Positions 1 to 9,512 of a stretch of 64,000 nt of DNA are shown here, one piece after another. Below the pieces are notes generated by a model. It did not search any database. It was not told where the DNA came from and worked only from the letters and a program-made list of their open reading frames with translations. Both the position numbers and the translations under genes were made by a program. Positions within the stretch are counted from its first letter, which is position 1. Each line of letters starts with the position of its first letter. The stretch is from Megachile rotundata (Eukaryota; Arthropoda; Insecta; Hymenoptera; Megachilidae), in contig NC_134993.1 in assembly GCF_050947335.1 (NCBI RefSeq), positions 6,138,001 to 6,202,000 on the forward strand, read 5' to 3'.

Positions 1-88
1 GGATTTAAGGGCAGGATCCCGCAGTAACTGTGCTTGTATACTAACACATAGCGGCGCATGCACGTATAGGCGATGTGCGAGTGAGAGG

Positions 89-450
89 TCCGATTTCGTA
101 CTTTTAAACTAACGTCTCGAAAATTGCATAAATTCACTTTCTGAGGATAGCTTTAGCACCGGTAGATATGCCCAATATCGGGCTGCTATCGATTTTACGC
201 CAACAAACCTCACATTTTGAATGAAACGAAAAATTCTTCGGACGTACACGTGAGACAGATATAAATTTTGACAGTCAAAATGGCCGCTCCTAGACACGTT
301 GCGCCGTATTTTCGCTTTTACGCAAAATTTAGAGATTCACTCACCGAAAACGATAGCAGCCCGACATTACTGTAATGGTACGATGTCGGGTTGGTCCACA
401 TTTTGTCAATTTATCACTTCTGAAAGATGTTAGTTTAAAAATACGATTTT
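89..450. repeat. imperfect inverted repeat inside the TTAA element
   Basis: The segment around 89-116 (TTTTAAACTAACGTCT) recurs inverted at about 421-450, and CGGGCTGCTATCG near 170-190 recurs inverted as CGATAGCAGCCCG near 350-365. The block therefore folds back on itself as a small MITE-like palindrome. No coding sense was seen. Confidence 0.5.
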
Positions 451-734
451 GCACACCGGCGCCTGTCAACGATGTTCCGCCATGCAATTATAGTTTCACG
501 ATTATCTACTTGGAGCGCTTGTAGTATTAGTCGCATGTTGTCGCGGTTTTGGCCACATTACCTACAACGTCGATGAAAATACGAAACTGTCGGTAACTGC
601 GTACAATTTTCGGGACAAGGTATGACACTGCGCATTGCATTGCGCGCATCACGTAATTCAACTGTTCAGGGAAAATAGAAATCTCAATTTTCCACCTTTA
701 ACTTTTCCGTGCTTTATTAACAGAGATGGTCTTC

Positions 735-967
735 GACCATTCGCTTCCGCAAACAGTGATGAACTGACTCGCACGAAAAAACATTCATCGCCACGCACGC
801 TGACGCATTCTCGCCCGGAATCATTCCTCGAACTCGGACACCCAACGCGACACTCGATCCGATCATCTAAACATCCTCTCGCAAACGCTACGCAGCATTC
901 AATCGGACTCAGGCAAACAACTCATTATCTCATTTCATACACACCGAAATTCTTACAGCTAGACTAA
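735..967 (+). repeat. LTR-like dispersed repeat, copy A
   Basis: This stretch matches the reverse complement of 63690-63990 at many positions; both contain CTCGAACTCGGACACCCAA and CTCGCAAACGCT and end near AGACTAAATATAA. The open frame across it is shared by both copies only because the DNA is repeated, so I do not call a gene. The composition resembles an LTR R/U5 region, but no boundaries or target duplication could be fixed. Confidence 0.5.
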
Positions 968-1159
968 ATATAAGTTTAAATCATATAGTGCATATACCAA
1001 AGCAAAATCAAATCTTACAATAGACTGTGGTGCAAGAATAAAAATGTTTAATCGTTAGATTTTGGAGAATTTTTTATTCTTCACAATTCATTATTATAAT
1101 ATCATCGGATCTCATTTACGACATAATATTATGGAATTGGAGAAAAAAAGTGCGATATC

Positions 1160-1229
1160 TCGGTTGCCGGAATCGAACTCAGAACCACAAGAATCGTAGC
1201 AGCCGATCCTACGCGTTTACCTACGCAAT
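1160..1229 (-). repeat. tRNA-derived (SINE-like) Pol III promoter remnant 1
   Basis: Read on the minus strand, the segment has an A-box-like GCGTAGGTAAACGCGTAGG followed about 30 nt later by a B-box-like GAGTTCGATTCCGG, the spacing of an internal tRNA promoter. The T-arm bases do not pair well and no acceptor stem is visible, so it is not a functional tRNA. It is likely a tRNA pseudogene or SINE head. Confidence 0.4.
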
Positions 1230-1771
1230 TTCTTGCAAATTTGTTTTCTAATAGTCGTAATAAATGAATTACATTGCACCGAATTTATATAACAGAAAAT
1301 AATATAACACATTACCTCTTGCCGGCTGTTAATTCTGTAGGATTACAATATATAACAAGAAATTTTATAATATATTTTTAATTAAAAATAAAGGTAAACT
1401 CGTAACACTACGAAAAAAGAATCAACTCGTTCGCTTCGCGGTTCAGAAGTCAGTCCGCTCGTCCCTTCCACCTCCTCGTGCGGTGCTCAGCCTCAAAATC
1501 TCCGACGAAGAAGATGCGTCACCGTAACGATGACGCCCTTCGTCGAATTTTTATATTCTCTTTATTGATCCGTCAATTCGTCTTCTTATTATAAAATATA
1601 TTTGAAATAATTATGAATAATTATCAAGAAATTGTATATAATAGTATATACAATAGTATTTAATATAATCCTGGAACTATTATGGACAATATCACCTAAT
1701 CCAACCCATATTAAAAGTATTACAAAAAAGAAAATTAAAAACATAACATAAAAAACTAAAGGATTCCACAA

Positions 1772-1848
1772 ACTAACGGGAGATTCGATCCCCCGCCTAG
1801 AAAACATCCACCAATTGCGAGGCAAGAGTCTTACCGCTTTCGCTAATA
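1772..1848 (-). repeat. tRNA-derived (SINE-like) Pol III promoter remnant 2
   Basis: The minus strand reads TAGCGAAAGCGGTAAGACT (A-box-like) and, about 40 nt later, GGGGGATCGAATCTCCC, a T-arm-like hairpin containing a B-box core. It lies some 600 bp from a similar segment in the same orientation. The anticodon arm is not convincing, so a tRNA-derived repeat is more likely than a tRNA gene. Confidence 0.42.
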
Positions 1849-1919
1849 ATGCTTTTGCAGTGTACTTTTACGTTTCTAAATATAATCAGATACGACGTAA
1901 AATTAATAAATGCGTTTTA

Positions 1920-2212
1920 TCATTTTTTACAACTACAGTTTGCAATATAAAAATGTGAAAAAATTCTGTAATGTGTACTATGTAAATCTCAATGTTTTAG
2001 AATTTTTTCGCAATTTTTGTACGAGATTAAATAGGCAAAATAAGCCAAAAACCGAAATTTTGTTTTTCCCTGTTTACTGCCCCCATGGTTGAGATAAGGG
2101 GTTGAAACTTAATGTAAGATGTCTTTTTTTGATATGCTATCGACTGTCGTATTGGATATATCATTTGGCTCAAGTACATTTTTGATCATCCCCTCCCTCT
2201 TTCCTTGAGTCG
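1920..2212. repeat. AT-rich dispersed repeat, copy A
   Basis: This stretch is repeated, diverged, in the same orientation at about 27220-27510. Shared landmarks are TCAATGTTTTAGAATTTTTT, TTAAATAGGCAAAA and GGGGTTGAAACTTAATGT-like strings. No coding capacity is seen. Confidence 0.6.
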
Positions 2213-2531
2213 CGCTCGCTAGGATTAGGAAACTTGGCTCGAGCCCGTATTTCTAAAATTTGCTTGACGTCTAAAAATAGATTGATAGATATGGCAACAG
2301 CGTCACAATCCGGCAACGATGCCTTCGCGTCCTTTGTCTGTCAAAAGTTGGTTGGTAATAGGAATAGGAATAGGTGGCTAATAGAGTTTAGATATATTTG
2401 TAGATCTAGTCGATAGATGACGCAACGCGAGTTGTCTAGTTTATAGATTGTTTATTTCTAGTATTCTCCGCTCATAGACATCGTCGCTTCGATCGATTCG
2501 GAGATAAGCCAAAACGGGATCCTGCCCTTAA

Positions 2532-3019
2532 GAGTAAATCTAATCTCAGTATCAAAGATCACCGAAAAGGGTTATAAAGTAACTTTCAAGAATGAGTCAG
2601 CTGTTGTAACAGATCGTAAAGGGAACATCAGTCTGATAGCAAATAGAGAAGGTGATCTGTACTACGTTCGAAAGAAGGTCGAATGCGCAAAGGTAGCCGA
2701 TACGGAGAAATGCTCTGATGCTTGCAAGTGGCATAGGTGATTGGGACATCTGAACGGCCGAGATTTGGCAAAGATAATGGAGAGAACTGGACAAAATGTT
2801 AACGCAATAAAGGAAGCAAAAAAGTTAACCATATGTGAGGTCTGTATGGAAGGAAAAATGAAGAATACCCCCTTTCCAATGGGAAATACACCGTGTAATG
2901 AGAAGTTAAAAATAATACATTCAGATGTGGACAGTCCAATAAGAACTGTCTCGAATGGAGGTGCTAGATTTTTTGTAACGTTTATAGATGATAACATGAG
3001 ATGGTGTACAGTCTATTTC
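2532..3019 (+). pseudogene. Copia polyprotein fragment (protease end to integrase core start)
   Basis: The translation shows the NLISVS motif that follows the Copia protease, then the integrase zinc-binding part (HR then stop, LGHLN, CxxC in ICEVCMEG) and the start of the catalytic core with HSDVDSPI. A stop (TGA at 2738-2740) sits between HR and LGHLN. The fragment is cut by the TTAA element on the left and ends at TTAA (3020) where the piggyBac-like element begins. It is a dead remnant, most likely the oldest layer of this nest. Confidence 0.82.
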
Positions 3020-3207
3020 TTAACACAATGTTGATCGGTCACGAGTTAACTCGTGTTTTTATGGCCAAACGTTGCTAACCGGCCACGAATAAACTCGAAC
3101 AATTGTTGGTCAGCATAATTGAAACTGTGTCTCTCGCTTATAGAACCCCAAGTTGCGTCCTTTGTTGTAAAAAAATTTTACAATTAAAAAAACTTTTAAA
3201 AAAAACG

Positions 3208-3334
3208 ATGACGGAACGTAACAATGAAGAATCTTTCAATGAATTATACGCAGATGCTTTATCTGATTGTCCGAGTTATTGTGAATCAAATTGTGGTAAC
3301 TTAGAAAATGATACTGTATCAGAAGATAGTGATA
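3208..3334 (+). pseudogene. piggyBac-like transposase, N-terminal piece
   Basis: The frame starts at ATG 3208 and encodes a short acidic N-terminus rich in E, D and S (ending EDSD), typical of piggyBac-family transposases ahead of their catalytic domain. The pogo element enters at the TA at 3333-3334. A one-base shift separates this frame from the continuation at 6308. The 185 bases before it are the left non-coding end of the transposon. Confidence 0.65.
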
Positions 3335-4065
3335 GGGGAAGATAGCCTAATTTGGACCGCTGTGATATCCAAAGATTGATAAAATCTGTGCGATTTTAGA
3401 TAGGCAACTTGTTATACGTAGATGTGGACGAAGTTAATGCAATCGTGTTTGTGAAGAAACGTGTCATCGTTACATTGAGAGAAGTGTTATTTGTTTGACT
3501 ACGAAGAAAGTTTGTTATTTTGATGTAAGTGTGAAAGCCGTTAATTCGTCCAAACGACAGGTCTTATTATATCATCATAAAGCTTACTTATCTATCTATA
3601 ATTTCCTGCTACAATTTTATGAGATTATGTTAGTCTGACGTTTTTGTATAATATTAAGTATAAAATATTCAAGTTGCCCTAGTTGGACCGAAAACAGTTG
3701 CCGAAATTGAACTGGTCCAATTTCGACAACTACATTTCTTTTATAGAAAAAATAAATAAGTGTAGTATCGTAATGTTATGATGCGTAATATAAAATTATA
3801 AAATGCAGACAATGCATCGATGCGTTGATGTTTTTGGGGGAGTATAGTGGGAGAGGAGAAGAGGGCTCGTGGGTTTTTTCCGTGCGAACAAAGGGTAGTG
3901 TTGAAATGTCGATTGTGTCGTGCGAATTGCAAATAATTACGTAGAAGTTTTTGTGTATCAAATCGCTGTACGTTTACTAAATTAATTCAACTTTCATTAT
4001 TATATTTTATATAAATAAATATATATATAATTTTCTATATAAAAAAAAATATTTTCAGTGTTACA

Positions 4066-5676
4066 ATGTCAAAAAGAGGACGCTATGGATTGTGGTCTGA
4101 AAATGATTTATTGCATGCTGTTGCCGCGTACAAAAATGGTGATTACGGTTTGAATGAATGCAGTCGTGTGTATGGAGTTCCAAAGGCAACTATCAAGAGA
4201 CATGCTGATAAAAAAAACTCCGCAATAATGTTAAAGCATTTGGTAGACCGTCGGTATTTTCTACAGATATAGAAAGAATTATTTCTGAGCATATCCTTCA
4301 CCTTGAAGACTGCTATTTTGGTTTAACAATTAAGAATGTCAGAAAACTAGCTTTTGATGTTGCAGAAAAATATGCCTTACCACATTGTTTCAATACAGAT
4401 AAAAACATTGCTGGTAAAAAATGGTTTTACTCATTTTTGAAACGAAATCCCCATCTTTCGCTCCGGAAACCCGAAGGAACCTCAATGGCGATAACCAGAG
4501 GCTTTAATAAAGAAAATGTCAATCATTTTTTCGATCTTTTAGAACGAATTGTCGATAAGCATAAATTTACAGCCGACACTATATTTAACGTGGACGAATC
4601 TGGTTTTACCACTGTACAAAAAAGTCTCCCAAAAATAGATGCTCGTAAAGGGAAGCACCAGGTAGGAAGTCTTACAAGTGGTGAACGTGGCGTCAATACA
4701 ACTATGGTATGTGCAGTTAGTGCTGCTGGTGTATATATTCCACCAATGATAATTTTTAAGAGGAAAAAATTTCACCCTAACCTTAAAATTGGAGCATCTC
4801 CCGCCAGTATTGTTACGATTTCGGACACAGGATACATTAACTCAGATCTCTTTGTTGAGTGGCTGATGCATTTCCAAAAGCATATCAACTGCAATGTAGA
4901 TAATAAAGTTCTCCTACTGCTTGATGGCCATACAACACACAGCACAAATTTGCAAGCTTGTGAGTTTGCTAGAAAAAATGGAATCGTCTTACTTCAACTG
5001 CCTGGCCATACCACCGACCGTTTACAGCCTTTGGATATAGCATTTTTTGGTCCTTTGCAGACTTATTTTACACAAGCTCAGGAAACGTTTCTTCGCTTAT
5101 ATAAAGGGGATAAAATATATCAAACGCAAATGTCAAAATTACTTAATGAGGTATATGGCAGAGCGGTCACTGTGGGAATTGCAGAAAGTGTCTTCCATGC
5201 TTCCAGAATTTGGCCAGTGAATAGACATGTATTTACAGATGACCAATTTGCACCAGCTGATGTTTTACAACCTGCAACCTTTGTTACAACTTCTAGCAGT
5301 GATGATGAAGAAGATAGAAGTGACAACGAAAATAAACGATTTAGGAGAGTTCTTGAAGAAATATCACCGTGAGCAAAGAAAAATCAAAATCCAGATGGTC
5401 CTTCGTCTTCTTGCAGTGCGCCAATAGCCCAGATAGCAGTGGAAATAACGAGCAGCCCTTACAAATCGCAATTAAACCGAATAAACTTAAAAAACTTTAA
5501 AAAAATAAGTCCACCAAACTTTGACAAAATGCCGAAACAGAAAAAAGAAAATGGTGGTTCATGGTTTTGTGCATTGTGTGAAGAAACCAAGGAAGAAGAT
5601 ATGATACAATGTATGAAATGTCGCACTTGGATTCAGTGCTGCAGTTAAAAGGTTCTATTGTTGTAATTGTCGTTAA
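4066..5676 (+). pseudogene. pogo/Tigger-type DDE transposase with C-terminal zinc finger
   Basis: It starts at ATG 4066. Residues 1-50 form a pipsqueak/CENP-B-type helix-turn-helix (YGLNECSRVYGVPKATIKRH). After a one-base frameshift near 4230, a CENPB-type region (KKWFYSFLKRNP) leads into the DDE core: FNVDESGF, LLLDGHTTHS and LQPLDIAFFGP carry the three expected acidic residues. A TGA at 5370-5372 interrupts the same frame, which continues to a Cys-rich PHD-like finger (WFCALC, QCMKC). A second frameshift near 5640 precedes the finger's last cysteines (FYCCNC) and the TAA. With two frameshifts and a stop this copy is inactive. The role inferred from the family is cut-and-paste at TA dinucleotides. 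Confidence 0.85.
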
Positions 5677-6049
5677 CCCTTTCATTACGGCCTGTATGTA
5701 CGGGTCCCGACTATAGACGGCGGCCGCATGACGATCTGTGTGTACGGGTGCCGACTATAGGCGGCGACCGCGCGACGATCTGTGTGTACGGCTGTTGACT
5801 ATAATCGACGTGTATGCGAATAACTGAATATTCATACAATATACTCATTTTCATGTTTTTCCTATAATACGATGAAACAGTTGTTATGTAGCTCTTAAAA
5901 AAGTGTACATACAAGACAATCACAAAGTGGCGTTGAAAAACGTTAGTCCGAATATCGAAGACTACTGACAAGCAAAGTGCACTACTTCGCGGCGCGGTGA
6001 CCCGTTCAGTGGCGTCACTCTAACGGAGCGGACTAACGTAAGGAAAGGG
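5677..6049. mobile_element. piggyBac-type MITE (TTAA target) nested in the pogo element
   Basis: The ends are CCCTTTCATTACG and, on the reverse strand, CCCTTTCCTTACG, flanked by TTAA on both sides (5673-5676, 6050-6053). CCC...GGG ends with TTAA duplication are the piggyBac signature. At 373 bp with no coding capacity it is a non-autonomous derivative. It sits exactly on the stop codon of the pogo transposase. Near its left end, a unit of about 52 bp containing TGTACGG and GACTATA is repeated about 2.5 times (5690-5800). Confidence 0.85.
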
Positions 6050-6307
6050 TTAAGAAAGCTAATGGTCCAACTTAGGAAGCTAGCAGTTCAAATAAGGACA
6101 CCGGTTTCCTAAATTGAACCGATGACAAGATTTTTTTGAATTTTTTTTCTACTATTATAAATGGTATTTAAAATTTAATAAATGGTTTTATTTTGAAGGT
6201 ACACTTAGTGAATTTCTTTTCTATTACTTAATTTTTATTGACACTTCTTCCGTGCTTTTATATAGTGAATAATATAAAATTGGTCCAAATTAGGCTACCT
6301 TCCCCTA

Positions 6308-7737
6308 TTAGGGGAATATCAAAAAAGAAATATAATAGAATCAGATAGTGACGACGAATTGGAAGAAGAGTGGAACGGACATGATCACACCAAACTTACA
6401 GAATTATTTAAACATTCCTAGTGCAACTACTGAACTTGGTGACGCACCGACTATCAGTGAGGTAACAGTTTTATTTTTTGACAGTGGTTTTTTTGATTTA
6501 GTCATTACGCAGACCAATTTGTACCATTCTCAAATGGAAGAGTTACATAAAATCTCTGCAAAAACGGTACCATGGACGGAAGTTACCGTTAATGAAATAA
6601 AGAAGTTTCTTGGATTACTAATATTGATGGGCCAAACCAAAAAATCTCATTGGAGAGATTATTGGTCAACGGATCCTTTAGTTGTAGCACCAATATTTCG
6701 GGCAACTATGTCCAGAAAGCGATTTAAGCAAATTCTTACATTTTTTCATCTAAATAATAATACACAACATACATCTTCTGAAGGCAGACTTTGCAAAATT
6801 AGACTGTTTTTGGATTATATCATTCCAAAATTTCAATCCCTACATATACCCAAACAGGAGTTACCTCTAGGCAAAACAATGGTACTATACAGAGGACGCA
6901 TCAGCTTTAGGATATACATATAATCCGGCGAAGATAACGAAATATGGAATTTTGATTAGAATGCTTTGTGAAAATGAGAGTGGGTATATATGCAACTTCG
7001 AAGTCTATTCGGGGCAAGGCAAAAAGCTGCAGGAAATTATATTGTCTGTGTTGGAGCCGTACCTTGGTTGTTGGCATCATATATATCAAGACAATTATTA
7101 TAACAGCGTATCTACAGCCGAGCTATTGTTCAGAAAAAAACTACACACTAGTGTGTGGTACTATACAGGAAAACAGTGGCTTACCAAAAATTTTGACAGA
7201 AAAATCCAAAGGTCAGCACGGAGAAGAAATAACTTTTTTACGGAAGGGACCCGTTGTTCTTATTGCTTGGAAGGATAAAAAAAATAGTACGGATGATATC
7301 AACTATTCATGGTGCTTCTATGAAATCAAGTGGAAATCGAAAAAAAAATTATGTAAACGATACAATCAAACCTACGTGCATATTGCAGTATAAGTATATG
7401 AAAGGGGTAGATCGTGCAGATCAGTATTTGGTGAACTGCAGTATTTTACGGAAATCTGTAAAGTGGTACAAAAAATTAGCATTTTTTCAGATAAACTGCA
7501 CCTTGTTCAATGCATATAAAATGTACTGTATCTATCTGCTAGAAAATAAAACAAGATACTGCTACACACTTCTCGAATTTCTAAAACAGCTTTTTATAAT
7601 GATACACACTTCAGGCTTTCTGGGCAATTGAGAGACCACGTCTTAGAAAAAATAGTCACTGCCAGAAAAGCAAATCCGACTAGAGCGTGTAGAGTACGCT
7701 CTTCAAGGGGAAAACGAAGCGAAACTAAGTATAGATA
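6308..7737 (+). pseudogene. piggyBac-like transposase, central (catalytic) piece
   Basis: Frames open from about 6320, 6952, 6968 and 7254 together cover the DDE_Tnp_1_7 domain. Landmarks are the segment FLGLLILMGQ, YGILIRMLCE, then WHHIYQDNYYNS (containing the second catalytic Asp) and MKGVDRADQYL (the third). At least three frameshifts break it (near 6350, 6885-6950 and 7130-7260). The Gypsy element #1 enters after GATA at 7734-7737, just before the Cys-rich C-terminus, which resumes at 13213. Confidence 0.85.
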
Positions 7738-8103
7738 TGTTATAGAAAAATTTGATTTGCTCTCGTCAATGGTTCTGGGGTAAGTGCCAAGAGGTCAAAC
7801 TTAGTCCTCTTACCAGAAGGCATCCTCGCCTTCCCCACTCCGTGGCCAGATCCTTGAGGAACAATGTCCTATTCATTCCGGCAACGCAACGTCGGGCTGC
7901 TTGCCTTTCCCAATTTTCCTCATTCAAACAAATAAGTATGTGACTTCAAGTCACTGGCAATCGTCTGTCGCCCTAGCTGTCCGTTTACAACCATTCACTC
8001 GTCCAGACCTCGCACAGTTCATCCCGATCATAAATCGTACGAAAGCAAAATAGCGGCGGGCTAATTGCCTTTGACGACCCTCAAAAATACGTTGGCGCTA
8101 ACA
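7738..8103 (-). repeat. LTR of Gypsy #1 (3' LTR in element orientation)
   Basis: 366 bp, TGTTA...TAACA ends, matching 12845-13210 with no difference found. The short frame repeated in both LTRs is not a gene. Confidence 0.95.
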
Positions 8104-8798
8104 CGGCCAACCTGACATGCTTCACGCTCTCGGGAAGCATCAATTCATAAGAACAGCCATATGTATCATAACATCAAACAAACATTTTGTTACCATATTC
8201 CCTCGGGATTGATAACGTCCTCTATTCCGCGCAATTCGTGTAGTTTTCAAACGTCGTCCTTCGAAGAATATTCTATCAAGTCCGTGGCCTTATTGTCACC
8301 CCTTGAAAATCTCTTTCGAAGTCTTAACGTTCTATTCCATACACGACATTGACGCCTTTCATACGTTATTCCCGGACACCAATAATCTTAATACCCTTCC
8401 GACGGCTCTGCGCTTTACGGAGTATACAACTGACTGCACATATTACACCTCCGACGACAATGCGCTTTACGGAGTATACAAATATCTTCCCATCATCAGT
8501 TATAAAAACACACTTGACCACAGGGCATACAGTTAAAATGCCACAAAACCACTCATTTATTCAAGTCTCCAATGATTTTATTATAAAAATGTACGGATAA
8601 GAACAAAAACTAAAATGTTTCGTTAAACAATTATTCTCAAAACTATCGAATATCGCTATTATAATATTGCATAAACCCAATAGCACACAAAAGATAAAAG
8701 AAAGAAAAATGTTCATTTGTATAGTAAAAAGATTAATCCACATGCAATACAATAGAAATTAATAAAACAATTAACAAACAGTGCTAAATATTCTAACG
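8104..8798 (-). other. 3' untranslated part of Gypsy #1
   Basis: About 700 bp lie between the end of pol and the 3' LTR. A 20-bp string starting GCGCTTTACGGAGTATACAA occurs twice, at about 8409 and 8462. No strong polypurine tract or env-like frame is visible. Confidence 0.6.
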
Positions 8799-9512
8799 CT
8801 AACACGGTCCATCAGTAGATTCCGTATCGTCATCGCTTAACTGCGTATCATTCCATTCTCCTTCCCACATTCTAAGACGATCCTTGGGCACCGTTTGTGG
8901 TCTGCCGGACTTTCCTATGATTTCGAAACGATCGTTTGTTATAAGTTTTGAAATCGTAAAAGGTCCCGTATACTTAACATCTAATTTTGACCTTCTATTA
9001 TCTGCTGGCTTTACAAAAACAGTGTCACCTTCCTTATAAAAAATACTATCTCTACGCGTTCTATTAAATCTGTTTTCTTGCAAGACCGCGTTTTCTTTTA
9101 ACCTATTGGCAGCTACACCTCTGTCACGGACAATGTCTATCTCCTCATTTGTAGCCGGCAATGTTTCTTCGGCACGCATTGCATTACCTGGGCCTTGTTC
9201 TAGGCCAAATAGCAACCTACTGGGGGAAAATCCAGTCGATTTTTGTATAGTGGTATTAAGGGCCAGCATTAGCTTTGCTAGTTTGCTCGGCCATTCTGTT
9301 CCTTTTTTTGTTTCCGCGGTAAGAAGGTTTGTTACGGTCCCTACGTATCGCTCGGCTTGACCGTTAGCTCGAGGTGCGCCTGTAGCAATAAAATGTACCT
9401 GACTTCCGTGTTTTTCTATGAATTGTTTCAGAGGTTTGTATGTGAAATTAGTCGCTCTGTCTAAGACTATAATTCGCGGTGTCCCAAACAATGTAAGTCG
9501 TTCTCTAAAAAC
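8799..9512 (-). pseudogene. pol: Gypsy #1 integrase, C-terminal part
   Basis: This is the same frame as the main gag-pol ORF after one in-frame TAA (9513-9515). It shows the second integrase catalytic Asp in an unusual setting (LDRATNF rather than the common TDxGxxF), then NGQAERYV with the catalytic Glu, and a C-terminal domain (DTVFVKPADN, KYTGPFTISKL). It ends in an acidic tail. Only the stop separates it from the upstream ORF. Confidence 0.85.

Larger units (their letters stand above)
5..2531. mobile_element. TTAA-flanked terminal-inverted-repeat element, non-coding
   Basis: The left end TTAAGGGCAGGATCCCG (5-21) is the exact reverse complement of the right end at 2515-2531, so the inverted repeats are 13 bp plus the palindromic TTAA. 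The element interrupts a Copia reading frame: the four bases before it and the sequence after 2531 rejoin in frame once one TTAA is removed. TTAA duplication is typical of piggyBac-type transposition, although the ends start GGG rather than the usual CCC. No transposase is visible inside. The interior is composite and holds two reverse-strand tRNA-like segments, an LTR-like stretch (735-967) and an AT-rich dispersed repeat (1920-2212). Confidence 0.75.
3335..6305 (+). mobile_element. pogo-type DNA transposon inserted in the piggyBac-like element
   Basis: Terminal inverted repeats of about 24 bp begin GGGGAAGATAGCCTAATTT at the left and GGGGAAGGTAGCCTAATTT on the reverse strand at the right, with one mismatch. 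The flanking TA (3333-3334 and 6306-6307) is the duplicated target, as in the Tc1/mariner/pogo superfamily. It carries one transposase gene and, in its 3' part, a nested TTAA MITE. Confidence 0.9.

Noticed and set aside
7752..7943. 63-codon frame identical at 12859-13050
   Set aside because: It lies within the two LTR copies of Gypsy #1 and has no coding features.
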